A stretch of 64,000 nucleotides of DNA from Gordionus sp. m RMFG-2023 (GCF_954871325.1 NC_088775.1:79895561-79959560); one strand, 5' to 3'. Counted from the stretch's first letter, positions 35,751-47,999 are shown. Notes: generated by a model not told the origin, from the letters alone. Made by a program: numbers and translations.

Positions 35751-36312
35751 TCTATTTTTTAGGCAATTTATTTTTTAATAATCATTTTATATAAATTTTA
35801 AACTGAAAAAAGAAAGAAAGAAGGACGTCCTCGGAACCAGCGTCTACATGGCAGAAAATTTGATGGAGGCAAACCCCTCCAAAATCTACCCATACCCACC
35901 TAAAAAAAATCTTGCGGCCTTCGGCCGCGAAATTTACAGACCTACGATGGTATAGTGATTTTATTTAAAAAATCTTATCTGCCACCATTTATAACCTTAC
36001 AACATAATTCTATTTACAATCTTTCAAGCCTATTTAGGGAAAAAAAATTTAAAAATTTGTAAGTGATAATGAACTTTTATTTAAATAATGCAATCTTTTC
36101 ATAATTTGGTATTCACTTTATTTTCATAAAATATATATAAGTGAATTAAATGAGATAACATATTAATATTTCTATGAAAAAGATCTAAAATATTGTAAAA
36201 AATATAAGACGAATAATGAATTATAGTATATTTTGCATTGAAATTATAAAATGTTAAATTAAATATACATTATTTAAAAGCCTATATATTCGCTGTGAAA
36301 AAGATACATTAA

Positions 36313-39300
36313 TTATTTTATTAATAATTTGGATAACCTTATTGATGTTAAAGCAAATTGTGTTATAATATCATCAATTGTAAATTTTTCAAAAACATCA
36401 ATTTCGCTGGATATTAACAGTAAATTTTCCAAAAATGGGTCCGAAATTTTATTCCGCATTCGAGTTTTGTTAATTTTTACTTTACTCATGGCTCTTTCGG
36501 CTGAACAGGAAGTTGTAGGAAGGGTTAATAAATATTTATATAATAAATTTAAATTTGAATAAGAATTTAATTGATTTAAAAGTCGGTATGGTAATATAAA
36601 AGAAAATTTTATCCATTTTTTTATTTTGGTCATGATTTCGCTGTTGATATTTTCTTTGGTAATTTGATCGTTTGCAATACCTTTAATTATATACAATTAC
36701 AAACAAAATATCAATAAATTACTTTCATCAATATATAACGCGTCATTCTTTTTAACTTTTAAAAGATCTTCGCAAAAAATGATTGATTGAGACTCCAAAT
36801 ATAAAGAGCGAAAATCATTATATTCATCAACAACGTTTTGGACATCCAATTGATAAGTATTACAAATTTCGGATATTTGCCATTCTTCTATTTTTTCATT
36901 ATCCATAATTCCAGCGGGAGTAAAAATGGATATCTGTGATAAAAAATTTAAACAATCATAATTAAATCTATCATTTAGGTGATTAATTATTGCATTTAGA
37001 ACAGGGAAAAATATTTCCGTTCTATATCTATAATAATAAATAATAATTTAAATTTTTTTAATTTATTCAACTTGTTTTTTTTTGTTCAACATAATTATTG
37101 AATTCTGTTTGATCCAATTTGAGTATTGATTTCATATTATACAAATCAGTTATTACATTATTCTTTTTCAAAAAACTATTAGATAAGGAATGTAATTTTA
37201 AAAATATATTGTCTCCATTAGCTATATTTTAAAATTATTTATAGAAATAGTAACTAATATTAACCTTTTAGTTTTGGTAATTTATTTTTTGTATGTTGTA
37301 TTAATTTGGTTACCAAAGCCAAATCATTACCAACTGCCTGCATTTCAATACAAGCCTCATGTGTACATTTCAATATTTCTTTCAAAATGAAAAGACTTAA
37401 TATAAAATTTTCATCTTTAATTCTTGATAATAACCCATCGGCAATGGAAGAGGTGCTTGGGTCATTAGAATCTTTTAATTCAACTAATGATGCTAAAATA
37501 TGTTCATAAACACCTAAAAAGATTTCTACAGATTTGTAGGATGATGACCAATTTCTGAAAATATATAAGTTTCAAGTTTCATTAAAAATATTTTATTTAC
37601 CATGTTGTGTTTTTAATTCTTTTAAGAGATTTCTTGGACTTTCTCATTTGATATTTAACAAACACACCTTGACGTCTAACTCCATTCATAAAATTATATA
37701 ACTCATCTAATATTCCCATTGCCTTTTTAATTTCAATTTTGCATCCACAAACATGAGCAACTACTAAATTTAGCCGATGTGCATGGCACCAAATATAGAT
37801 GGCTTTTGGAGCCTCTTTCAATATTAAAGCCTGCATTCCTTTGTATACTCCTCTCATATTCCCTGCACCATCCATACTTTGTCCAACCAAATAATCAAGA
37901 GGAAGACCAAGATCATTAAACTTAGAAAAAACATGTTTCTTTATATTTTCCCCAGTGGTTTCTGATGTTGTAAAAACATGTATGATCCTTTCTACAGGAT
38001 GTGGATGCAGATCATCTTCTATATACCGTACAAGCAAAGCTATGCATTCTTTTTTAGACACATCATATGTTCCATCTAATATGATGCTATAGGCACGATT
38101 CTCTTTAATTGTTTGAATAATGCTTTTTGTTATTTTTATCTTAATAATTTCAGTTATTTTTTTCACGTGGCCATATGACAGTAAATTTATATAAGGTCTC
38201 GAAATTTTATCTGATTTTTTTCTCCGCAATTTTTCGTTGTTATCCATGTATGCACGTAAAGTTGGAACCGTTTTTGCCATTAATTTTATGAGACACATAA
38301 AATTACCTTCATTCGAATTAGAACCCCAAAAGGCTATATTACATTTTATAAGGTACATAATGGCATTGATAATATTATGAACTATATTACGATTTTCCAT
38401 GATTATATCAAGCTTATTTGATAGCAAATGATCTTGAATGCGTTTATTTGCAAGCCAAGTCATGTTTGCATATTCACAATCTTTATGAAGAGAAGATGCT
38501 TCGTGTCTCTCTAAGTCACGCTTTATGTTTTTCCAATTATTTACCCCATGTTGAGTCCAAAAAGTATTGGACTTAGGGCCACCAAACATAATACAATATA
38601 GACAAAAGACTTTGTCTAAAGTAGTGCTATAAGATAGCCAATTTCTGGGGTTGAGGGAACCATCTATATTAACCTTTCTATAATAGGTTATATTCATGCT
38701 CCTGTTTAAAAAGTAAAAAAAAATATATTGGTATAGAAATAATGGATGGGTAAAAATTAATGAAAATAAATATTATTTATAACCTCTTGTTAGTAACAGG
38801 ATATTGAAATTTATTTGTACATGGCTGACAAGGGCCTACGGCAATTATGAAATTTATCAAAATATTTGTCATCCTAAATAATATAAAGTGAAAAGGGTCA
38901 TTTGGTTCCTTTTTTTTGTATAGCTGAATAAGACTTGGACTTAGAATATCCTCATAATTTATTCCCTTCAAAAGTCATTATATAAATTTTATTTAAATAT
39001 AATGCCTCATGCAAAGTAAGTGCCTCACTAGAACCGGGGATTGGATGAGGAGATAATACAATTTGTGAATCTTCAATATTGGAGATTTGCTATAAATAAA
39101 GAGTATAATTTGTTTACTTATGAAAATCTATTTTTAATATAATTTCAGCCAAATGGTCATTTTATTCTTAGCTACATTATAATTAAGTTAATCAATAAAT
39201 GTTGGAAATATTTAAATGTCCTAATTTATTTTCTTCAAAAGTTATCATATAATTCGTATTTAAATTAAATACCTCATCATGCAAAGTAAGCGCCTCACTG

Positions 39301-40882
39301 GAACTGGGGATTGGATGAGAAGATAATACAATTTGTGAATCTTCAATATTGGAGATTTGCTATAAAGAGTATAATTTGTTTACTTATGAAAAACTATATT
39401 TTTAATAAAATTTTAGTCAAATGGTCATTTTATTCTTAACTACATTATAATTAAGTTTTTAATAAAGGTTGGAAATATTTAATTAACCTCATAATCATAA
39501 TTTATTTCTTTCAAAAGTTATCATATAATTCGTATTTAAATTAAATACCTCATCATACAAAGTAAACACCTCACTGGAACTGGGGATTGGATGAGGAGAT
39601 AATACAATTTGTGAATCTTTAATAACTGAGATTTTCTATAAATAAAGAGGAGTTTAATTTCTTTCCTTATGAAAACTATATTTTTAATAAATTTTTAGGC
39701 AAATGATAATTTTTTTTAACTACATTATAATTAAGTTTTTAATAAATGTTTTAATTCTACATGAACACATGATTGAGAAAACAGGTATTAAAAATATTAT
39801 GAAGTCCAACATAAAGTTATCAGGTTACAATGGAAAGATGATACAAGTAATAGGTAAAGCACAAGTGAATGTAGAATACAAAGGGAATTCACATATTTTG
39901 AACGCAATAATCATAAACATCAATATGACTTTGTTAGATCATGTAAAAACATTTTTAAAATATACTTGAAAGATCCATAGGCATGATAGATGCAGATTAA
40001 TATAAAACTGCGATCACATGAAGAAATCATAAAACAATATTATAATGACTATAAAAATAAAAACAATATTAAGTATAAATAAAATTGTGAAATTCATGAT
40101 GAAAGTATATTATCTAAAGAAATTCTAATAGCTAAATAAAACAATGATAATAAACATACCTAATATAACACATAATGTAAATAAAGGAGATGAAACTCAC
40201 ACAGATAACATTTTGAAAATAGTTGATTCCAAATCATATTTTATAAGATTTATATTTAAAAAAAGTAAAAGAATTTGAAGTCTTAATTCAATTAAAGATG
40301 AAAAGATTTAAATTTAAAAATTCCTAGAAATTAACATTACCTTATTTTACTACATTATATTAACTTAATAAGTTTTTTTAATACTTTGGTTTTAAATTAT
40401 TATTATTAACTTATTAAACATATTGTTAAATTGAACTTTATAAAGTATATATAGATACAAAAATAGTGTGATAAACAGTTAAAAAACATTAAATAATAAA
40501 ATATATAATTTATTTTCTCTATACCCTGACTACTTTAATATTAATATTATTCTGGTAAAATTTTAAATCAGTTTCTATTAATTCACAAATTTATAGTTAC
40601 AATAATAAATAAAAATATTACTTTTTGGAAGTAAGATGTTATTGTCTTTTTTTGCAACTGGGTTTCAACTCCATTTGTGATATTATATGGAATATCACAA
40701 TTTAAAGATACCCAATTATTATTATCTCTTTTGATGGCTACCTTTGTAAATTTCATATCAGCTGGCTTGACATGAGGATGTTTATGTTTATAATGTTCAT
40801 GTATCTTGTCACTTCTTATTTTAGAAGTTTTGCAATTTTTAATATTGCACTTAACTTTAAATATGGTTTTGTTACTTGGCAT
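36313..40882 (-). CDS. Inner hAT transposase (zinc finger plus DUF4371/ZMYM1-like), about ten exons, one nonsense codon
   Basis: Exons read by eye: 40882-40622, 39635-39549, 39359-39273, 39089-39006, 38965-38784, 38701-37601, 37554-37265, about 37213-37080, 37027-36723, 36680-36313. Exon 1 starts MPSNKTIFKVKCNIKNCKTS with a C-x4-C...H-x3-H-type finger, directly after an acceptor. Exons 2-4 are a tandem repeat. Later parts show VGPCQP, RNWLSYSTTLDKVFCLYC (TTF-type finger), YSIILDGTYDVSKKECIALL (catalytic Asp), YLVGQSMDGAGNMRGVYKGM, WCHAHRLNLVVAHVCG, YRTEIFFPVLNAIINHLNDR and LPTTSCSAERAMSKVKINKT. Most joints keep phase. The joint 37601/37554 gives TG|A, a stop where the family has Arg, and the joint near 37080 looks off by one base. 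It is therefore probably a recently inactivated copy. Confidence 0.85.
38970..39750 (-). repeat. Triplicated exon-intron unit (about 267-275 bp) in the inner transposase
   Basis: Units begin near 38970, 39237 and 39512 and include an exon plus its flanking intron sequence. The exons are 84, 87 and 87 bp, all phase 0 at both ends, reading about (Q/K)IS-x-I-x-DSQIVLS and HPIPxSSEAxTLH(D)E. Two units have a GT donor; the one nearest the catalytic exons has GC (GAG|GCATTA). Any number of these exons could be spliced in without shifting the frame. Confidence 0.9.
39757..39969 (+). pseudogene. Fragment resembling a retroelement aspartic protease region
   Basis: Opposite in strand to the surrounding hAT gene and inside its first intron. 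The frame reads HMIEKTGIKNIMKSNIKLSG and then a 'YNGK-x-I-x-VIGKAQVNVEYKGN' pattern ending TLLDHV. This resembles the stretch of Ty3/gypsy-like polyproteins between the protease core and the 'LLG-x-D-x-L' motif. The catalytic DTG region lies upstream and is not visible. It could also be a chance match in a Lys/Asn-rich frame. Confidence 0.4.
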
Positions 40883-41244
40883 CTAGAAAGAAATAATTAT
40901 TATAATATAATTTTTTACATATTATGTTTTTTATTATTCTTTGCTTGCTGATATATGTTTTTATGCATGACTCAAAAAATTACCTAAAATTTATCCTGCT
41001 AAAATCTATAAATTTATTAAAAAACATAATATAAATATATTAACCTCTAAGAAAAGTACCAAATAGGAAATGTGTAAATATTAACTTGATAAAATGCTAA
41101 ATGAAAATCGTTGACAAAGAAAATTTATATTATTTATTAATTGACAAATATCTTTACTTTAATTGACATTTTTCAGAAAATCAAAAGATCATCATAATCG
41201 TATCAATTAATGGATTAAAAAAAGATTATAATTCAAATCAAAAA

Positions 41245-41345
41245 TTACCCACCAAAAATCAATACCTACCCCCAAAAAAATAATGCCTACCCCCAAAAAA
41301 TTAATATCAACCCCTTAAAATCGATACCTACCCCCAAAAATGCTA
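41245..41345. repeat. Subterminal C-rich repeats of the inner hAT
   Basis: Four or five units like aatacctacccccaaaaaaa lie just inside the right end. Subterminal repeats in hAT elements often bind transposase; that role here is inferred. Confidence 0.6.
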
Positions 41346-41829
41346 ATATATTTTGGAGGCATTTGTCTACTACCCCCCCCCCCTCCCCGGCCATGTAGAC
41401 GCTGCTCGGAACACTAAAATAAAGAATGTATTAAAATGTTCGTTTATTTACTTTTTCAATCTACTATTTATATATTTTTTACAAACTAAAATTAGAATAT
41501 AATATTAAAAAGGTTAACATATAAAATAAAAGTATAACAAAAATAAAAATATATTTGAATAAGTTATTAATTAAATGAATGCGCGATTTGAATAAAAGAA
41601 TTAAATGAATGTGCGTTACATTATAAACATATACTATTTATTAACCAAAAAATATATTATATTAATTTATTAATTTCTATAATATAACATAAACCTTTAG
41701 AAAGTCTGCCATTCCTTTATTGTTTATAGAATCAAATGGCATTAAAGCTAAGCAGCACATCAAAACATAATTTCGCCCTATTAGATTTCATATTTATTTT
41801 AAACATTAAAAATATATTTAAAAAACATC

Positions 41830-42140
41830 AAAATAATTAGAGCTGGAATGAAACAAATTATAAATTTGATTTAGTTATAACTTTCAAAATAAAATTTTAC
41901 ATAATTAATTTAATAAATTATATATTAAGTTTATACATTAAAAAGACATTTAAAAAATATAATAATTAGAGTTGGAATGAAACAAATTATGGATTTGATT
42001 TAGTAGTAACTTTCAAAATAAAGTTTTACATAATTAATTTAATAAATTATATATTAAGTTTATACATTAAAAGATCTCAAAATAGAGCTGGCAATAAATA
42101 AACTAAAAATTTAGTTGTTTTGAACTTTCAAAATAAAGCT
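41830..42140. repeat. Tandem repeat of about 129 bp, 2.5 copies, in the outer hAT
   Basis: Units starting agagctggaatgaaacaaat (41839), agagttggaatgaaacaaat (about 41968) and tagagctggcaataaataaa (about 42083) share ctttcaaaataaa and ttaagtttatacatt. It lies in an intron of the outer transposase gene. Confidence 0.8.
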
Positions 42141-42195
42141 TAATAATATTACAAACCAGTTAAAAATTTTAAGTGAATAATAATAAACAATAATA

Positions 42196-42647
42196 CTAAC
42201 CTAAGAGCCATTTTTTATCTTTGATATTGTTGCTGCATCTAGGTGTTGGCTTTAAAAACATTTTTAGACTTTGAATGGATTTATTATTATTCATTTTTTC
42301 TGTTAGTTTGTGATAATTAATTAAGTGCCGAGATAGATTACTTGTACTTATATTTTTACTAAAACATTTTATTTCATAACTAAAATATAAAATATACATA
42401 AATATAAGTCTAAAATAAAAATAAACTGTGAAAATGAATTATGTTTATTCGAATCTTCCTCATCTTTTTTCGCCAATTTTAAGCAAGGTTCACAATAAAT
42501 ATAATCAGGCATTATTGTGCTTTTCTTATTTTCATTCTTCAAAATAAGATTTCCAAAGTACCTCCAGACATAACTTGATTTATGATTAGTAGAGAGAGTT
42601 ATTATTTCATAATTGTATATAGGGTAGTTTAAAACGTGCAAGTCCAT
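42196..42647 (-). pseudogene. Outer hAT transposase, BED zinc-finger exons
   Basis: The first part reads KSSYVWRYFGNLILKNENKK then YIYCEPC; the second, after an intron ending GTTTTAG|, reads KNISTSNLSRHLINYHKLTE. Together they give the BED finger (S-x-VW-x-x-F, C-x2-C, then TSNL-x-xHL...H). These are the 5' exons of the transposase whose catalytic part lies at 34150-35750 beyond the nested element. Confidence 0.82.
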
Positions 42648-43344
42648 AAAATCTATTAATATGAATTATTTGTGGAAATAAAATATGATGTATGAATGAA
42701 TGTAAATGATATACACTAGTCTATTATATATAGCAATAGAATACAATTCATATTTTAATTTTATTAATGTTAGTATTCAAATTAAAATAATAATAATTTA
42801 ATATATAAATATAATTAATATGCTTTCTAAAAATTACACACGCCGCGCCGCCGCCATAATAAAAATCGGCGGCTTTTCCGGCGTGAATAAAAATAGCGGC
42901 GCCGGCGTGAGCCGGCGGCGCACAGGTCTAGTCTGGTTATGTCTTGATTGTAAACTTTCAGGGCTAAAATGGCGAAAAAAATTCACCTTTAATTAGTTCA
43001 TTCCATCAAGGTTTATTAAATATTTCAAAACTTGGCTCATCGGTACCAGCCATAATTTAATAATAGAATATTCGAGATATTTATTTTAAAATCATTATAT
43101 TTTTGTCATAAACTTATTTTACTTTTAATATGTTTATAAAAAAATTTTTTTTATGCCTTTTCTCGGATTTTTAAAATTTGATCATTTTAGGGTTTTAATC
43201 ATATTATTTTTAAGGCTCTGGTTAAAATTTTATATTATGGGTATCTGATAAAAAAAAATATGTAAAATAAATTGGACAGTTTCAATTTGCTAACCACCAC
43301 ATATTTTTGGTTTTGTTTTATATGAATTATTTAAAATTAAATAT

Positions 43345-43501
<157 letters not shown>

Positions 43502-43519
43502 ATAAGGATAGCAAAATGA

Positions 43520-44670
43520 TTTTTTTTAATAGGGCGAGAGATATATATATTAACTTGTGATAGAGCTATATAAAGATAACTTTAAATTTAAAAAAATAAT
43601 ATCAGCTGATTATGGGGGGGGGGGTAGGGTGGTCTGATTTTGAGATTTTAATCATTTTTTTTAAACATTTAATTAATATATTTTAAAAAACCTGAATTTA
43701 TCATCCTAAATCATTTATAATATCGAAATAATGATTAAAGTGTTTTTTATTTTTATCTCCTTGTGATATGTCTATTTTTTTTTAAAAAACATTTATTTAA
43801 TTAGGTTGTTAATGGAGAAAGGCGGCGCACTTCTTGGCTTCTAAAATTACCCGCTTTACAAATAGATATATAACTTATGAAAAGAAAGATAGAAATTGAT
43901 TTTTAAAAAAAAAAAATGTTACATGCTTATTTAGGTAATTTAATCACATTTATTTTATTATTTTCTTAACTAAATTAATTGAGGAAATTGAAGATAAAAA
44001 AATTATGAACTCGACTATAAGTGAAAGCATAGGATTCATATTCTTAAATACCAATAATTATTAAATATGACGCGAAAGTATTCATTTTAAAAATATATGT
44101 GTCAGTCAATATAATAAAAAAAAGTATGTTAAAAATGAAGATAAAGTGAATCTTATAATATTAATTAAATAAAATTCCTTTAAACTTCACCAATTTATAT
44201 CTCGTAAATCACAAAAGTTTTACGTAATTAATATATCCTTTTAAAATTATTTACAACATCGTTTTAAAAAGAAAAAATAATAAAATAAAACCCAGGAAAT
44301 TGAAAAAATTTGCTAATAATTTTTTTATATATTATATATGTTTCGGACATCTAAATTAAAAAAAAAAGAAGTTTTATTTAAATAATATTCAAAAAAAAGT
44401 ATATATTGTTGAACTAATATTCTTTATTTAGGTTCTGCTGTCATTCATTGAATGACCAAAAATTATCGCTATTATGGAAATTATTTTCCACCATTCATGG
44501 CTTATCACTTGCTCTAGTCATAACATAACCATATCCACCCTCATCAAATCTCTCCGTATTTTTACCTGTCATCTTTCCTTTTTTTTTTTTCGTTTATCAC
44601 CCAAAACATTCTACTCTTACCATTATAATAATAAAAATAAAATTTAATATGGATGTGGAAGTGTATGTAG
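43520..44670. other. A+T-rich 5' flank of the first GT31 gene
   Basis: No exon or repeat family recognised. A pyrimidine-rich stretch (about 44450-44620) lies just upstream of the gene and may be its leader or promoter region; no TATA or initiator element can be called with confidence. Confidence 0.35.
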
Positions 44671-44671
44671 T

Positions 44672-46972
44672 ATGATAAAAAAAATAATTATGGTTTCCAA
44701 TGCCAAATTCCTCCTGGCATTCTTACAAGAAAAAAAAAATAGTTTTATAATTTGCTGCGTTTTGATAGGATTGACTTTCCTTTTTCTGATGTACGATTCA
44801 AATTGGAATATGGGATCTGGCGCAAGCCTTAATTCTTGGACTAACGATAAAAGATTCTACAAAAGATACATATGGCATCAAGTCAAAAGCGCATTTGATT
44901 CCAAATTAGAAAATACTGGTTACCACTATAGGAATGATAATCCCTCCTTAAATGACTCTAGAAATGAAAATTTAAAATTAGAAATAATCGACGGTGGATT
45001 GACTTGGACGGAATCTCTCCACATTTTAAACCAAGTGATATCTTCCCGGATGATAAGCGCGTGTCTTAATTTAACCCATTCCAAATTTCAATCTCACATG
45101 GATTTAAATTCTGATTCTTATATCCGTTCAAATGCCCAATTCGCCAGCAATTTTTTATGGCGCCATCTCCGGATCAATTCACACGAACCATATACCAAAA
45201 TATTTTATAAAATGGTAGCCAAAAAATTTCCCGTTATTGATCTCCTAAATTTCGAATATAAAATTGACATCAGTTATCCCGATTGCGAGGACAAAGAAAA
45301 CATGGACTATTTTGATTATCCTAAGTTTAATAGATATACACCGAAAACAACACTGATGATAGCTCCCACTAATTTAAAGGTCACGGAGAGAAATGATAAC
45401 TCAAATATTCATTTAGCAAAAAAGGGTTTAGTATTTACTAATAATTCTTTTATAAATTCTTCAGAGCCAGACGTTACCATTGATTCGAGCGCTTCTGATA
45501 ATAGTGCACAAACTCAATCGTTTCGATCTAGAGATAAAAAGGAAACAAAACCGATAACTTTAATTATACTAATCCATACGGCTCCTTCTAATTTTAAAAA
45601 TCGGATGTCTATTCGCAAATCGTGGGGATCTTTAAGTAATATTAAAAAAAAGAGAAATAAAGCAACGGCGAACCCATTACATATTTCGACAAATGATAAA
45701 TATAATAAAGGTGTAATGAATTCCATATATAAAATTTTGACGGGTGATATAGATTTTGATGAAATGAATATAAGACTCGTTTTTCTGACAGCTTTAACAT
45801 TCATTGAAACTAAAGACAGAAAAAAGTCATTTAACATGAGGATTTCATCTCCAAAACCCTTTCCAATACGCAATAATTATCCACCGCTGTATAATATTTT
45901 GCATAATTCGAATGCCACAACGCACAGTTCTGGCATCCGGGTTTCCCAGTTTAACTTCAGCATATATCAAAGCGATCAACAATCAAACCGAATTATCCAA
46001 AGAATGCTTAAAATAGAAGCGCGTAAATACAGAGATATTGTCCAAGGAGATTTTCTCGATTCCTACCAAAATTTGACTTACAAAATGATTATGGGTTTTA
46101 AGTGGATAGCCAGTAGATGCTCCAAGGCAGATTACGTTTTAAAGATGGATGATGATATTTATGTAGACATATTCAAGCTTTACCTTATAATTAATAAAGT
46201 AAATCATCTGAAAAATTTGTATGATGACTATATACAAGAGAATACTCCGATAGATACAAGCGATATTATTCGTTTAATGAAGGAAGTATTCGTTAATTCA
46301 TTTTCGATGATGACCAAAACGGATATGATTAATAGTGTACAAAAAAAAGATAAAGAGTGGGTTAGTGATCTTCTGACTTCTTTCATGACTCCTAAATTTA
46401 CTCGTCCTTTAGAAAAAAATTCTTTTAAAGATGAAACATCTTTAATGACAAACCAATCATCATGCAAGAGTATCGCTGCGGCTTACGAAGCCCTTAATAC
46501 AAACCCTTTTACTAATATCTTGTTGTGCAATGTGTATATTGGAATGTCAGTTGTACGCGACCCATCATCCAAGTGGTATGTGAGTGAGAAAGATTTCGGC
46601 AACAAAACTTTTCCGTCCTATTGTTCGGGATGGGCCGTTTTGCTCCCAATTAATGCTGTGTACAAACTTATGTATAGCGCACCCAAACTCCCATATTTTT
46701 GGATCGATGACGTACACATAACCGGATCCTTGTTAGCATATTCTAAGTTATCGCTCAAAAGACTTAATTCTTATTTCACATTCGGACTTTTTCCTATCCA
46801 AAATCACCAAAAAATATCTATGGATAATAAGACAAATAGCGAGAAAAGTTTCCGCAAGCAATTAAGTTCAAATAAATACATGTTCGGTTATGTCGGGGAA
46901 GATGCAGACTATATTCTCAAGTTGTGGGGCCAAACTTTAAATTTTTACATGGATCATTTTTTGATAACGTAA
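44672..46972 (+). CDS. Beta-1,3-galactosyltransferase-like protein (GT31), paralogue 1
   Basis: Intronless, 766 codons. The paralogue begins MVSNAK, so the ATG at 44690 is the better start; the upstream ATG adds six residues. It is a type II Golgi membrane protein by layout: a short basic tail, one membrane segment at about residues 26-41, a stem of about 270 residues, then the GT31 domain. Visible motifs are MSIRKSWG (312-319), NIRLVFLTAL (366-375), RKYRDIVQGDFLDSYQNLTY (451-470), ADYVLKMDDDIYVD with the metal-binding DDD at 493-495, YCSGWAVLL (650-658) and FWIDDVHITG (676-685). Family members usually have 310-420 residues; the excess is in the stem, between IRKSWG and the next strand, and in a loop at about 520-610. 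Activity and sugar acceptor are unknown. An AATAAA lies at 47055. Confidence 0.9.
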   Translation: MIKKIIMVSNAKFLLAFLQEKKNSFIICCVLIGLTFLFLMYDSNWNMGSGASLNSWTNDKRFYKRYIWHQVKSAFDSKLENTGYHYRNDNPSLNDSRNENLKLEIIDGGLTWTESLHILNQVISSRMISACLNLTHSKFQSHMDLNSDSYIRSNAQFASNFLWRHLRINSHEPYTKIFYKMVAKKFPVIDLLNFEYKIDISYPDCEDKENMDYFDYPKFNRYTPKTTLMIAPTNLKVTERNDNSNIHLAKKGLVFTNNSFINSSEPDVTIDSSASDNSAQTQSFRSRDKKETKPITLIILIHTAPSNFKNRMSIRKSWGSLSNIKKKRNKATANPLHISTNDKYNKGVMNSIYKILTGDIDFDEMNIRLVFLTALTFIETKDRKKSFNMRISSPKPFPIRNNYPPLYNILHNSNATTHSSGIRVSQFNFSIYQSDQQSNRIIQRMLKIEARKYRDIVQGDFLDSYQNLTYKMIMGFKWIASRCSKADYVLKMDDDIYVDIFKLYLIINKVNHLKNLYDDYIQENTPIDTSDIIRLMKEVFVNSFSMMTKTDMINSVQKKDKEWVSDLLTSFMTPKFTRPLEKNSFKDETSLMTNQSSCKSIAAAYEALNTNPFTNILLCNVYIGMSVVRDPSSKWYVSEKDFGNKTFPSYCSGWAVLLPINAVYKLMYSAPKLPYFWIDDVHITGSLLAYSKLSLKRLNSYFTFGLFPIQNHQKISMDNKTNSEKSFRKQLSSNKYMFGYVGEDADYILKLWGQTLNFYMDHFLIT

Positions 46973-47054
46973 ATGATGATGCTACTTAAAGAATACCCAT
47001 TATATATAAAAAAATTTTTATTTATTATTATTATATATATATATATAATAATGT

Positions 47055-47060
47055 AATAAA
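47055..47060 (+). terminator. Poly(A) signal of GT31 paralogue 1
   Basis: AATAAA about 83 bp after the stop codon, in an A+T-rich tail. It is a plausible signal, but such hexamers are common here. Confidence 0.4.
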
Positions 47061-47163
47061 TTTTTAATTAAAAAAAAGCAAACTGATTTTTCTATCATAA
47101 AAATGTCAGCAAGATAAAATTGAGCATTAAACATAATTATATTCTTACCACTTTCCAATTAAT

Positions 47164-47393
47164 GGTAATTGTAGTTAGGTCTATATTTTTAGCCGTTTAA
47201 ACCCATTTTTAGCCAGTTAAATAATCGGCTAAACCAAGTTTTCGCCGGAAACTATCATGTTGGCATCGGGGTTTTTCTTAAAAAGAAAACAGATCAAATT
47301 TGGAAGAAACTAATATAAATTAAAAAGCCTTAATGTTAACAGATTTTTTCCGGCAGGCGAGTAATTAGCCAACATTTAGCCATTACCCAACTA
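47164..47393 (-). mobile_element. MITE with GGCTAAAAA units (copy 2)
   Basis: On the minus strand it begins atagttgggtaatggctaaa and ends near ggctaaaaatatagacctaa, matching the 24508 copy through cctgcc, aaggctttttaatttatatt and the repeated ggctaaaaa units. It lies about 190 bp beyond the first GT31 gene. Confidence 0.75.
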
Positions 47394-47999
47394 TGGTCTT
47401 GAATGATAATTTACTTTAAAATTGGGAGTGCAGGCGTAGATAGAACTAAACTTAAACAATCCGATTAATCAATTGCAAAAAATTGATATAACTGCTTAAA
47501 TCATATCATTGATAGTAAAAAATGGACCCCCCTCCCCACCTTATATGAAACTAAGGATAACACAAGATATGAAGGATAATTTTTTTTGTTTGTTATATAA
47601 AATGTATTTTTTAGCTTTAGAAAAGTTTGGCTCAAAAAGAAGTTTAAATGTTTAGCACAGATGCTCTACCCAACGTTAAAAGAAATAGTATATATATTTC
47701 GGTCATGGTCTACACAATTTAATAACAGTCAATGATGATATTTAAAAAATGTGCATCTAATTGAAAATTTAATCACGAATAGGATAAATTATGACTTAAG
47801 ATATAAGACGGCTCTGATTATATTTGAATTCGTAGCCCAACGGAAAATTCCTGTATACAATACATCTAGCATCGAATGTTAGATCTTGATAGCACTAATT
47901 CTTACCCTGATAACCAGTTTCAAAATAGGGACAATAATGATATTTACAATATTAATACTCAATTGAAGACATTAAAATTAAATTTGTCAACCAGATAGC

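Larger units (their letters stand above)
35838..41404 (-). mobile_element. Inner hAT element (5,567 bp), nested in the outer hAT; perfect 8-bp target duplication
   Basis: Left terminus cagcgtctacatggc, right terminus ggccatgtagacgctg, flanked on both sides by ctcggaac (35830-35837 and 41405-41412). Subterminal features include a ggaggcaaa / tttggaggcat inverted pair, a gcggccttcggccgc hairpin near 35925 and repeated cctacccccaaaaa units near the right end. It encodes a near-complete multi-exon transposase on the minus strand and looks much younger than the element it interrupts. Confidence 0.95.
33675..42930 (-). mobile_element. Outer hAT element (BED-finger type), split by a second hAT; perfect 8-bp target duplication
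   Basis: Left terminus tagtcctgtgcgccga, right terminus cggcgcacaggtcta, which are inverted copies. Both flanks carry gtctggtt (33667-33674 and 42931-42938). The ends are strikingly GC-rich (runs of GCCGCCG/CGGCGG) against A+T-rich surroundings. Without the nested element (35838-41404) and one copy of its duplication, the length is about 3.7 kb. It carries a decayed minus-strand transposase with BED finger exons at the right and catalytic parts at the left. Confidence 0.93.
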
